A stretch of DNA of 64,000 nt from CALEUX01 sp037439945 (lineage in GTDB: Bacteria > Bacteroidota > Bacteroidia > Bacteroidales > Marinilabiliaceae). The DNA lies in contig JBBIVA010000004.1 of NCBI GenBank assembly GCA_037439945.1, positions 5,450 to 69,449 of the forward strand, read 5' to 3'. The translations under genes were made by a program, and so were the position numbers. The notes below the pieces were generated by a model, which had not been told where the DNA came from, searched no databases, and saw only the letters and a list, made by a program, of their open reading frames with translations. Shown one piece after another: positions 34,628 through 42,870 of this stretch (position 1 is the first letter of the stretch; each line of letters opens with the position of its first letter).

Positions 34628-35896
34628 TTACTTTTTAACTGAAATTTTTAATCCCCCTTCCAGCATATTAAGTGATTTTTTCAAATATTCTTCAAACTTT
34701 TCCTTAGTTTTTATACCGTTTGTTTCCTGCTCCCAGGCCGCTAAAAAATAGTATTCAACAGTTTGCAGGGGCTTTTCAAAAACAACCAAATTATTAATTT
34801 TATCCTTCGTAACACGTCCGTTTTGTGATGTTGGATATATAATTGCAAGGCCGAGATTGTCATCGGCCAGGCTTTGTTTTCCAAATGATGCCAATGCTTT
34901 CCAGTTTCCATTTTCACTTGATATTTCAAAAACTTCGGCCTTTTTATCAAGAATAAAACCGGTAGCAACCTTGTCATGTGGTTGTGCAAACTTCAATAAC
35001 TCCCTTGTCATCCGGCTTCCGGCATCAATCGATTTTAGCGAGACTACACTGTTTTTTTTATCACCCGTCTGCCAACCGTAATACCATGTTTTAACCTGTG
35101 ATCTTACAAGGCCATCACTGCTAATCTTACACATTACACTATCAGTTTTTTCAACCCTAATTGCCTTTTCTCCATTATACCATGCTATTGAGCCAATCCC
35201 AAGTGTGCTTCCTACTTTTAGCACATCCATTCCCCATTCATTCATTTGGTGATAGGTTTGGTAACCATCAACACCAACATCCTGTAATACCATGTTACTT
35301 TTTTTCTTTCCAAATACATCGTTTGCATTACGCCAGTCGAGATAAAACCTGTATCCTACCTTATCTGATTCCCAACCCGGACCTTCATATTTTATGAAAT
35401 ATGCATGGTCCATAAAACCTTGTGGTACCCTTATTGAATCAAATCTGTAAAAATTTCCTCCACCTACATACCTGCCATCAACAAATTTGCCTGTTACCCT
35501 GTGCCATAATTCTGCCTGGGTTTTCTTATAAAACTGCAGAGATTCTTTTTTTTTGGCTTCATAAATTTTTACATCAACTTTGTATTTCGCTGGTAAGGAT
35601 GCTTCAAAAATCATAGCGTCGTGTAAGTCATCTCCATTAGTATCAGATAATTCAACCGGTATTGTTTTGCCATTTAATACCGCAAAATAACCCAGTGTAC
35701 TTTTTAAAATCCCCTTTTCAATTACAGGCTCTTTTACCTCAACCACTTTGGTAATTTCGTATGTATTAGGATTTTCTACTGAAACAGTAAATAAATATGT
35801 ACCTTTTAATTTGGGTTTAATTTGCTGAGTTTGAGAAAAAGAAAATACTTGTGAAAGTCCTGTAAACAGGACTAATAAAATATAAGGTTTCATCAT
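34628..35896 (-). CDS. DUF4861 exported protein
   Basis: A protein of 422 residues with a signal peptide (MMKPYILLVLFTGLSQVFSFS). Segments such as WESDKVGYRFYLDWRNANDVFGKK, DGYQTYHQMNEWGMDVLKVG and YFLAAWEQETNG are homologous to the DUF4861 lipoprotein at 12705-13940. It lacks a lipobox cysteine, so it is probably periplasmic rather than lipid-anchored. It lies between the PL1 and GH28 genes. Function unknown, presumably pectin-related. Confidence 0.83.
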   Translation of the reverse strand: MMKPYILLVLFTGLSQVFSFSQTQQIKPKLKGTYLFTVSVENPNTYEITKVVEVKEPVIEKGILKSTLGYFAVLNGKTIPVELSDTNGDDLHDAMIFEASLPAKYKVDVKIYEAKKKESLQFYKKTQAELWHRVTGKFVDGRYVGGGNFYRFDSIRVPQGFMDHAYFIKYEGPGWESDKVGYRFYLDWRNANDVFGKKKSNMVLQDVGVDGYQTYHQMNEWGMDVLKVGSTLGIGSIAWYNGEKAIRVEKTDSVMCKISSDGLVRSQVKTWYYGWQTGDKKNSVVSLKSIDAGSRMTRELLKFAQPHDKVATGFILDKKAEVFEISSENGNWKALASFGKQSLADDNLGLAIIYPTSQNGRVTKDKINNLVVFEKPLQTVEYYFLAAWEQETNGIKTKEKFEEYLKKSLNMLEGGLKISVKK

Positions 35897-36280
35897 AGGT
35901 AGGTATTAATTGTTTTTTCTAAAGTTTATTATGGTAGGTCAGGATTATTGTAAAAAAAATATTGAATAATTTCCTAAGCTATAAATTACACCCTGATTAG
36001 TCATTAGGAATGCAATGAACTAATGGCTTAGCCGGGTTTAACCCAACCGATTGGTGGGTACAGGCTGTTTTATAAAAAATTTATTAGTAAGCATTTCTGA
36101 TTACAAATATTTAGTTTTTCTTAAGCAATTTGTTAATACAAAAGTTACATAATCAACAACTTAAGAGTGTATATTTCTAATGACTTTCATAAAAAAAACC
36201 GGCTAAAAACAAATTTGGGATAAAAAAATCAACCTTTTTCCGTTTTAACCAAAAAAAATGAAATATAATACCCTTAAAGG
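35897..36280. other. Intergenic region upstream of the DUF4861 gene
   Basis: This gap holds the second copy of the long intergenic repeat (35998-36221) and the presumed promoter of the DUF4861 gene. I see no small gene in it. Confidence 0.6.
35998..36221 (-). repeat. Long intergenic repeat, copy 2
   Basis: On the minus strand it runs from ATCCCAAATTTGTTTTTAGC through TTGTAATCAGAAATGCTTAC to GGCTAAGCCATTAGTTCATT and CTAATGAC. It is the best-preserved of three copies and matches 56539-56765 in opposite orientation over its whole length. An imperfect inverted repeat (ATTAG ... CTAAT) closes its far end. Confidence 0.7.
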
Positions 36281-37615
36281 TTATTCAACAAGGCTGTTGA
36301 TGTAAACTTCCAGGTTCGTATAAGTATCAGATAATTTATAATCGCGGTGGTCATTACTATTCCCTGGATTTAACCCATTTGCAATTTCCCAGTCATCAGG
36401 TATTCCATCACCATCATCATCAGCTAATGCGTTACCACCTGATAAATCAGGCCACCCGCCTACCTCGGACTGACTGTTGATTATTCCATTAGTTCCATAG
36501 GTAAAACTACCATTTTTCACTTCATTGATTATCCTTGAATCTATTTCATCTCGGTATAAACTTGCACCTGCAAATTTTAATACATTATTAAAGGCCACAT
36601 TAGCAGCCACCGGCTTTAGGCAGCTAATCTGAAAAGGTTTTTTAATTACAAACTCATTTAAAGAACCCTTTTTAGTACTAACACCTTTATAATTATTTTT
36701 TGTTACCTGTTTGTTTCCTTCCAAAACATTACCATTTATATAATATTTCCCCACAGGGTAATACGGCTCAATAATTAATGCCCTTTCTTTAGGCTCAGTA
36801 GCAGGTCCCGGCTTGTAATAATTACCTATAATATTGTATTTACCATTTTCACCACCATAACTTGCCTTCGACCGCCAATTGTAAATAACGTTGTTTACCA
36901 TTTCGGCCAATTCTGTTTCGTTTTGAGTTAATCCCCTGCTACCCTGAAATCGGGGGTTACGACTTGTGTGATGTGCTAAAAGATTGTGGTGGAAAGTTGC
37001 ATTATTGCCTCCCCATATACCACCATAGCCATGTTCACCTTTTTGATGGTGGGATAGGTTAAGGCTTTCTGTTATTATGCACCATTGAACTGTTGTATTC
37101 TCATTTTTGTAGAAAGTACAGGTTTCGTCAAGGCCCCAGCTAAAACTACAATGATCAATTATAATATCTTTATTCCCCATACCCATTATTGCATCCTGTT
37201 CAATAGGAAATTCATCTCCGGGCCTAACCCTGATGTACCTTATTATAACATTATTAGCGCTAATCCTGATACCATGGCCCGTAATGCAAATTCCCTTTCC
37301 CGGGGCGGTTTGGCCGGCTATAGTAAGGCTATCGTTATTTATACTCAATGTTTTTTTTAGGTTGATATTTCCTGAAACTGAAAACACTATTGTACGTGCC
37401 CCTTTTTTTTGAACCCCTTTTCTCAAACTTCCCGGACCATCATCATTTAAATTGGTAACAATATACACAATGCCACCCCTGCCACCTGTGGTATATTTTC
37501 CTGCGCCCTCGGCGCCGGGGAAGGCGGGTACTAATTTCTCATTACACCCGCCCTTCTGGCTCCAAACAACCACACCAAAAAAAATAAACACAAAATTCAA
37601 AACCAGGTATTTCAT
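36281..37615 (-). CDS. PL1-family pectate lyase
   Basis: A secreted polysaccharide lyase of 444 residues (signal peptide 1-19). The PL1 beta-helix motifs are present: FPGAEGAGKYTTGGRGG at the start, IIIDHCSFSWGLDE (the DHCS motif, about 151-164) and SRNPRFQ with the catalytic arginine (about 215-221). The C-terminal DDDGDGIPDDWE is a calcium-binding thrombospondin-3-like motif. It cleaves polygalacturonate by beta-elimination and yields the unsaturated ends that GH105 and KdgF process. Confidence 0.92.
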   Translation of the reverse strand: MKYLVLNFVFIFFGVVVWSQKGGCNEKLVPAFPGAEGAGKYTTGGRGGIVYIVTNLNDDGPGSLRKGVQKKGARTIVFSVSGNINLKKTLSINNDSLTIAGQTAPGKGICITGHGIRISANNVIIRYIRVRPGDEFPIEQDAIMGMGNKDIIIDHCSFSWGLDETCTFYKNENTTVQWCIITESLNLSHHQKGEHGYGGIWGGNNATFHHNLLAHHTSRNPRFQGSRGLTQNETELAEMVNNVIYNWRSKASYGGENGKYNIIGNYYKPGPATEPKERALIIEPYYPVGKYYINGNVLEGNKQVTKNNYKGVSTKKGSLNEFVIKKPFQISCLKPVAANVAFNNVLKFAGASLYRDEIDSRIINEVKNGSFTYGTNGIINSQSEVGGWPDLSGGNALADDDGDGIPDDWEIANGLNPGNSNDHRDYKLSDTYTNLEVYINSLVE

Positions 37616-37643
37616 AATTTTCTGGTTAAATTATAATTAATAA

Positions 37644-38822
37644 CTATCTGTCCAATTCCAATGCTGCCAGTATAAAAGGGGCAACTCCTTTAGTATCATT
37701 GTCAACACGTTTCTCGGTAATATAGTATTCATAAGAGCCGTCACGATAAGGATTTCCTCCCAGGCCACAAGCGCCGCAAACATTTTTCATCGTTATAAAC
37801 CCATCAGTATCAACAATAATCAGGTGCTTTACAATTGAATCGAAGGTATTATCTGCAATTTTGTAATATGTTGAGTCAAGATATCCTTGTTTTGCAGCTT
37901 TGGCAAATACGTATGTAAACATTGAAGAACCGGAGCCTTCGGCATAATTACCTTCAACGCCTACATGGTCTAATACCTGAAACCACAATCCGGTTTGGGG
38001 ATCGCGCACTTTAACCAGAGCTTCGGCTGTTTTACTCAAAATATCGATAAGTGTTTCACGTTGGGGATGATCCTTTGGAAAATAATCAAGCACATCAACA
38101 AGGGCCATCATATACCAACCCATTGCCCTGCTCCAGAAATGCGGTGACCTACCTGTTTCTTTGTTGGCCCAGCCCATTTGCCGGCTTTCATCCCACGCGT
38201 GATATAATAATCCGGTATTCTCATCACGGGTTTTTTCATAAATAAGGTTAAATTCGTGCACAATAACATCAAACCATTGAGGTGCGTTAAATTCTTTACC
38301 ATATTGAGCTAAAAAGGGGGAAGCCATGTATAGGCCATCAAGCCACATCTGGTTAGGATAAATCTTTTTATGCCAATAACCTCCTGAAGGTGTTTTTGGA
38401 TGTGTTTCCATTTGCCTCACAAGAAGCCCGATTGCATCGCGATATTTCTGTAAACCGTTACGTTTATATAAAGTAATAAGATTTTTGCCAGGATTAATGT
38501 GGTCAATATTGTACTCATCAATTGAATAACTCTTTATACTCCCATCTTCATTAACAAAATAATCTACATAGGTTTCCAGATACTTTGAATATTTCGCATC
38601 AATATTTCCCAGTTTATCAATTGCCTGACCCAAAAATGCCACATCGTATGACCATTTTATTGTTTTAGGATTTAAATAATTAACCAGGGAGTCATATCTG
38701 AACATTACCGAATTAGCCATTTGAACTGACCATTTTTCGTTATTTTCAGGCGTATTTTTTTTTGATGAGGTACATCCAATTGTGCCAAAAACAACTATCA
38801 ATATTGCTAATATTTTTTTCAT
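37644..38822 (-). CDS. GH105 unsaturated glucuronyl/galacturonyl hydrolase
   Basis: A lipoprotein of 392 residues (lipobox TIGC) with the alpha/alpha-barrel of GH105 (YteR/YesR). Family segments include MWLDGLYMASPFLAQYG (with the catalytic Asp), FWSRAMGWYMMALVDVLDYFP and EGSGSSMFTYVFAKA. It removes unsaturated galacturonate from lyase products. The start codon lies directly after copy 2 of the 172-bp repeat, on the same strand. Confidence 0.92.
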   Translation of the reverse strand: MKKILAILIVVFGTIGCTSSKKNTPENNEKWSVQMANSVMFRYDSLVNYLNPKTIKWSYDVAFLGQAIDKLGNIDAKYSKYLETYVDYFVNEDGSIKSYSIDEYNIDHINPGKNLITLYKRNGLQKYRDAIGLLVRQMETHPKTPSGGYWHKKIYPNQMWLDGLYMASPFLAQYGKEFNAPQWFDVIVHEFNLIYEKTRDENTGLLYHAWDESRQMGWANKETGRSPHFWSRAMGWYMMALVDVLDYFPKDHPQRETLIDILSKTAEALVKVRDPQTGLWFQVLDHVGVEGNYAEGSGSSMFTYVFAKAAKQGYLDSTYYKIADNTFDSIVKHLIIVDTDGFITMKNVCGACGLGGNPYRDGSYEYYITEKRVDNDTKGVAPFILAALELDR

Positions 38823-38996
38823 CAGTAAATAATTTTTAGTTTAAGGTCGGATGGCTTTCCGCGTTACGGAACAGGTTGTCCCGTTATTAGGGTAGAACTC
38901 CATCTTTGATGTTTTGACTTCGTCGATCTTCTATTCATTGGTGTTTCCCGAAAAGCCGGGACAAGTTGTGTTTTTTCGCAAACATGTTCGTTTCAT
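38823..38996 (-). repeat. 172-bp start-codon repeat, copy 2 (decayed)
   Basis: A 174-base copy on the minus strand. It starts ATGAAACGAACATGTTTGCG and ends ...TTATTTACTG directly before the ATGAAA of GH105. The internal small frame is broken: a 4-base length difference near the front and a TAG where the others have TCG. The C-terminal part (KIDEVKTSKMEFY) is still readable. Confidence 0.75.
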
Positions 38997-39163
38997 TGGT
39001 GGTTTTGTTTGCATAGTATGCCCGTTTTATGGTTTTAGGTTTCAAATTTAATTAACCGGTTTAGGAAATTTATATTATAAAACTGACCTTATTCACTTCC
39101 CAAAATTTATCTTGCTTCAAATGAGCGCATTCAGATAGAATTCGAGATTTGGGTTTTGGGGGC

Positions 39164-39387
39164 TTAGATTATATTTTTATTATTTGCCTGATATGCAGGA
39201 TTGATTTTCATCTCTGGTTGCAGGTTATCAGGTATTTTATCCTTATCTATATCAACCGGTGCAGGCAAAGAATATAATACGGGCCAGGTGCCTGTTCTTT
39301 AAAAGGTGGATATTTTGAACAACCTAAACAAATAAACAACCAGTAAACCGCTAATAAAACTATTGCTTTCTTCAAATCACTATTCAC
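39164..39387 (-). pseudogene. Possible frameshifted small lipoprotein
   Basis: From GTG at 39387 (or TTG at 39375) the minus strand encodes a lipoprotein-like start (MKKAIVLLAVYWLFICLGC-SKYPPF). That frame runs on and stops after about 49 codons. A switch of frame near 39298-39304 instead gives TWPVLYSLPAPVDIDKDKIP ... NNKNII, ending at TAA 39164. I read this as a decayed or internally deleted lipoprotein gene next to the pectin locus. Evidence is only the signal-like start and composition. Confidence 0.35.
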
Positions 39388-39398
39388 TAATTTAAGCA

Positions 39399-39425
39399 GA
39401 GGGGCAACTATTATGGTTGCCCCTC
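39399..39425 (-). terminator. Hairpin downstream of the DUF4957-type gene
   Basis: Ten-base perfect arms GAGGGGCAAC (39399-39408) and GTTGCCCCTC (39416-39425) with a 7-base loop lie 23 bases past the stop codon of the SusCD operon's last gene. The T-run is weak, so it may be a 3'-end stabiliser or a terminator. Confidence 0.65.
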
Positions 39426-39447
39426 CACAGCTTAAACACCTAAATTT

Positions 39448-41040
39448 TTATTGCAACCACCTTGGGTCACCTATTCCATTCAAAATTAAATCAAGATTTG
39501 TTAATTTAAAATTACCTGTTGCTACATCAACAAATCCGGGGTTTAAAGTGGTATGGTTGCCTGAATTATCAAACTTACCACTGGTTACACCACCTAAAAA
39601 TTGTGGTGCATTAAAATAATTGTTCTGTGAACAAGTTGGCTGTGTTGTCAAAGCCTGATTTGTGTAATATCCAAGATATCCGGTTGAACCTGCAAAAATA
39701 CATTTGGTTACTGTAGATGTGTTGTTAACAAACCGTACATACAAAATTCGTCTTCCGGAAGTGGCATTGCCTGCGACATTATAAAAAGTACAGCGGTCTA
39801 TATCAACTTTTGATGTGGAACCGGGGAAACTAGCTGACGAATTATCCAATCGTATAAAGTCACGTGGTAATGCGGCAACCATGTTAAATGTGCTTCGTTT
39901 GATATTGAGATTAACAACATGTCCGGTTCTAAAGTCAATAAAATCCCCTCCATCATTAACTATATTTGACATAATACAATTAACAATATCCAAAGTTTCA
40001 ACTTTTGCAACAGCAGCTCCACCATAAATTAGTGCCTGGTTATAGTTACGCACAATACAACCATCAATAACAATTGAATTAATATTATAAGTTCCGGGAT
40101 CAAAAAAGATTGCCTGGGTCATAATGACCGAAGGGCTTCCGTATGTCCCAACCATTTCTAAATCTTTAACAATAAAATCATTAACCCCTGCCGATAATAC
40201 AAAGCGGTTATTTAGCACAGGTTTATTATGGGGATAAACTCCTTTTAAAGTTATTGATTTGTTTATGGCAATATCACCTTGGTGTACAGTGTATGCACCC
40301 GGGAATAAAGCCAATACAGTTCCAGGTTGTGCAGCCTGGATTACAGCATTTAAATTATCAGCCGGATAAACAGGGGTTGCGCCCTGTAAATCAATTAATG
40401 TTGTAAATACAAGGGTACCACGAGTTTTTGTTCCATTCATTAATTTGGCCGTATAGGTTGTTTCACCTGTTAAACCAGATATTGTAACTGCACCTGTTGC
40501 AATTTCCGATGCTGTAACTGTATGGGTAATATTGCCAGGGGTTAAAACAACCGATGAGGCAAATTGCCCTGCAGGCCATCTTAAAGTAACCTCTTTGGCT
40601 TTTAACTCATCTGGGTTAATGGGCAAAAATATTTGCTCAGCATCAGTTCTAAATACTGCACTTACCCATTTTGAGTCATTAATACCTTCTCCAACTGCCT
40701 TAACACGCACAGAGTAATCTGTTTCACCTGAAAGCCCTGGAATTGTAATTGGCAATTGGCTAAATGTTACACCTGAAACTGTTTTTTCAGGATTACCAGA
40801 AAAATTCAATTGTCCGTTATCATAAAATTCAATTGTGTAAGTTGTGGCATTTTTTACCAATCTCCATTCAAGTCGCACCGAAGTTTTGTTTACCACAAAT
40901 GCTTTTATACCAACCGGTGAAAAAAGCCTGCTAACGTTAAGCGTGGTAATTTCCGGATCAATATCATCTGTGCATCCTGAAACCAAAAATGCAGCAGCGA
41001 GGCCCAGAATATATGTATATCTTTTTATTAACTTATTCAT
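39448..41040 (-). CDS. Surface lipoprotein, FnIII plus DUF4957/DUF5123-like beta-helix
   Basis: A lipoprotein of 530 residues (lipobox VSGC). Two fibronectin-III-like modules (about 45-135 and 140-220) are followed by a right-handed beta-helix (about 225-530) that opens like a pectinesterase helix (LNAVIQAAQPGTVLALFPGAYTV) but lacks the QDTL and DFIFG catalytic motifs. This is the DUF4957/DUF5123 architecture found in pectin loci. It directly follows SusD (24 bases), the position of SusE/F-type surface glycan-binding proteins, so a non-catalytic pectin binder is likely. Confidence 0.78.
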   Translation of the reverse strand: MNKLIKRYTYILGLAAAFLVSGCTDDIDPEITTLNVSRLFSPVGIKAFVVNKTSVRLEWRLVKNATTYTIEFYDNGQLNFSGNPEKTVSGVTFSQLPITIPGLSGETDYSVRVKAVGEGINDSKWVSAVFRTDAEQIFLPINPDELKAKEVTLRWPAGQFASSVVLTPGNITHTVTASEIATGAVTISGLTGETTYTAKLMNGTKTRGTLVFTTLIDLQGATPVYPADNLNAVIQAAQPGTVLALFPGAYTVHQGDIAINKSITLKGVYPHNKPVLNNRFVLSAGVNDFIVKDLEMVGTYGSPSVIMTQAIFFDPGTYNINSIVIDGCIVRNYNQALIYGGAAVAKVETLDIVNCIMSNIVNDGGDFIDFRTGHVVNLNIKRSTFNMVAALPRDFIRLDNSSASFPGSTSKVDIDRCTFYNVAGNATSGRRILYVRFVNNTSTVTKCIFAGSTGYLGYYTNQALTTQPTCSQNNYFNAPQFLGGVTSGKFDNSGNHTTLNPGFVDVATGNFKLTNLDLILNGIGDPRWLQ

Positions 41041-41064
41041 TGCATTATTTTTTTTGGTTGCTAA

Positions 41065-42849
41065 TTATTGAAAATTGTAACCATTGTTATTTAGTTTGCC
41101 ATTACTGCTATCAATAAATACTTGCCATATTGGCCAAAATTGTTGTAAGTTGGGGTCACGTACAAACAAGGCATCCCAATAAGTAACCTGGTCGCCTGTT
41201 GCCGATAACTTCCAGGTAGTGTTTGAGGGATATCCAAGACTTTCACCTACAGCATCAGTTTCGCCGTAGTTCAATCCATAAATTACAACAGATTCATTGT
41301 TATCGGCAGTTTTAAAATAAATTTTCAATGGCAGATTGGCATATTTCCCTTGCCTGTTTTCAAGTTGTTGCAATTTGGTTTTTGCTTCATTTAATTTTGT
41401 ACTTAACAGGTTCCAACGTATAAGGTCGCCTTTACGCAACATTTCACCTGTAAATTCCAAAGCCCTTTCATCTACAATAGCATTAAAGAATGCTTCCTTG
41501 CTGGCAGTAGCCTGAGCCATAAAGGCATTTACTTTAGCTGTATTGTTTGGAAATGCACGTTCCCGTATCATCATCAAATATGGAGCAGCTGCCTGTGGGC
41601 CATCAATTTCGTTAACAGCTTCAGCCGCCATTAATACAACATCGGCGTAACGCATATATAGCCAATTTAACCCATCATCGTTTGTTGAGGTAACAAACCT
41701 GTTTAACCATTCATAGCGATATTTTCCAAACTGCCACCTGCTCAAACTGGTTGGTACCTGCTTTCCACTGGTCCATTCATAAGGTACGCATGTTACATTA
41801 CGGCGAACATCTTCAACATCATATTCATAAAACATTATTGGGTTTGGCCCGTTTGTACCACCTTTTGCCTGACCGGTATATTTATCAACAGTTGTATGTC
41901 TAACACCCAAATCAAATATAACACGGCCACGGCCTTCACTAAAAGGCAATTCCCATAGGATTTCATTTCCTGCAATAAACTTCTCCTGATGGAGAGCTTT
42001 AAAAACCCCTTCAAAAGTTTGTAACCTACATGTGGCGCTGTTAATTACATCGAGGCACTCTTTTTTAGCAATGGCATACATTTTATCAGGAGAAAGTTCA
42101 GGATCTGAGCTCCTGCGAACTGTTCCATCGGCACGTTGAGAAAATCCCCCGGCTGCAAGGGCTATCCGTGCCCTTAGTCCCTTAACAAAGGCTTTATTAA
42201 TTCGTTCAGTTGATTTGGTAGCGGCATTCTCATTTGGCCAACCAACCATTTCTGCAGCTTCTTCCAAATCGGCCAATAATTGTTTGTAAATTACATCCCT
42301 ATCGCTTCGCGGCAGATATGTTGTTGCTGATGTAACAGGTTCAAAACGGGCAGGTACATCCCCCCAACCTTTAATAAGGTCACTGTAAACAACAGCTCTC
42401 AATGTTAAAATTTCACCTAGTATTTGAGCCATTTGAGAATTATTGGCAACATTTCCATTATTGCGCAAACCCCTAATTGCAACATTTGCCCTTTCAATTC
42501 CTTCATAAAATTTTGCCCACGCGTTATTTTCGGTATTCATTTGTCCATTAATAACGTTGGTATTGTAATTTGACAATCTGGCCTTATCATCATTAACGTT
42601 TTTAAGGGAATTGTAAACTTCACAATCGGTATTAATCCCGTAATACACTAAATACCTTCCCCTATAGGAATTTGTTTCACAAAATGATTGTAAAATGCCT
42701 GCAATAGCGCCTTCAGCTAAAGTTTGATTCGAGAAAATAACTGATTCATCAAGCGAAGATTTGGTTGGTGCATCCAATAAATCTTCACAGGAACTCATCA
42801 CTCCGGCAAGCGATAAGGTTATTAAGAGAATATATAATACTTTTTTCAT
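41065..42849 (-). CDS. SusD/RagB-like nutrient-binding lipoprotein
   Basis: An outer-membrane lipoprotein of 594 residues (lipobox MSSC) of the SusD/RagB family, which lids the SusC channel and binds the oligosaccharide. The start (EDLLDAPTKSSLDESVIFSN), the TPR-like helices with YSDLIKGWGDVPARFEPV, and the C-terminal region ALEFTGEMLRKGDLIRWN are family-typical. It lies 21 bases downstream of the susC gene. The likely ligand is a pectic oligosaccharide, from context. Confidence 0.95.
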   Translation of the reverse strand: MKKVLYILLITLSLAGVMSSCEDLLDAPTKSSLDESVIFSNQTLAEGAIAGILQSFCETNSYRGRYLVYYGINTDCEVYNSLKNVNDDKARLSNYNTNVINGQMNTENNAWAKFYEGIERANVAIRGLRNNGNVANNSQMAQILGEILTLRAVVYSDLIKGWGDVPARFEPVTSATTYLPRSDRDVIYKQLLADLEEAAEMVGWPNENAATKSTERINKAFVKGLRARIALAAGGFSQRADGTVRRSSDPELSPDKMYAIAKKECLDVINSATCRLQTFEGVFKALHQEKFIAGNEILWELPFSEGRGRVIFDLGVRHTTVDKYTGQAKGGTNGPNPIMFYEYDVEDVRRNVTCVPYEWTSGKQVPTSLSRWQFGKYRYEWLNRFVTSTNDDGLNWLYMRYADVVLMAAEAVNEIDGPQAAAPYLMMIRERAFPNNTAKVNAFMAQATASKEAFFNAIVDERALEFTGEMLRKGDLIRWNLLSTKLNEAKTKLQQLENRQGKYANLPLKIYFKTADNNESVVIYGLNYGETDAVGESLGYPSNTTWKLSATGDQVTYWDALFVRDPNLQQFWPIWQVFIDSSNGKLNNNGYNFQ

Positions 42850-42870
42850 TTTTTCCCTATAATTAGTTTA

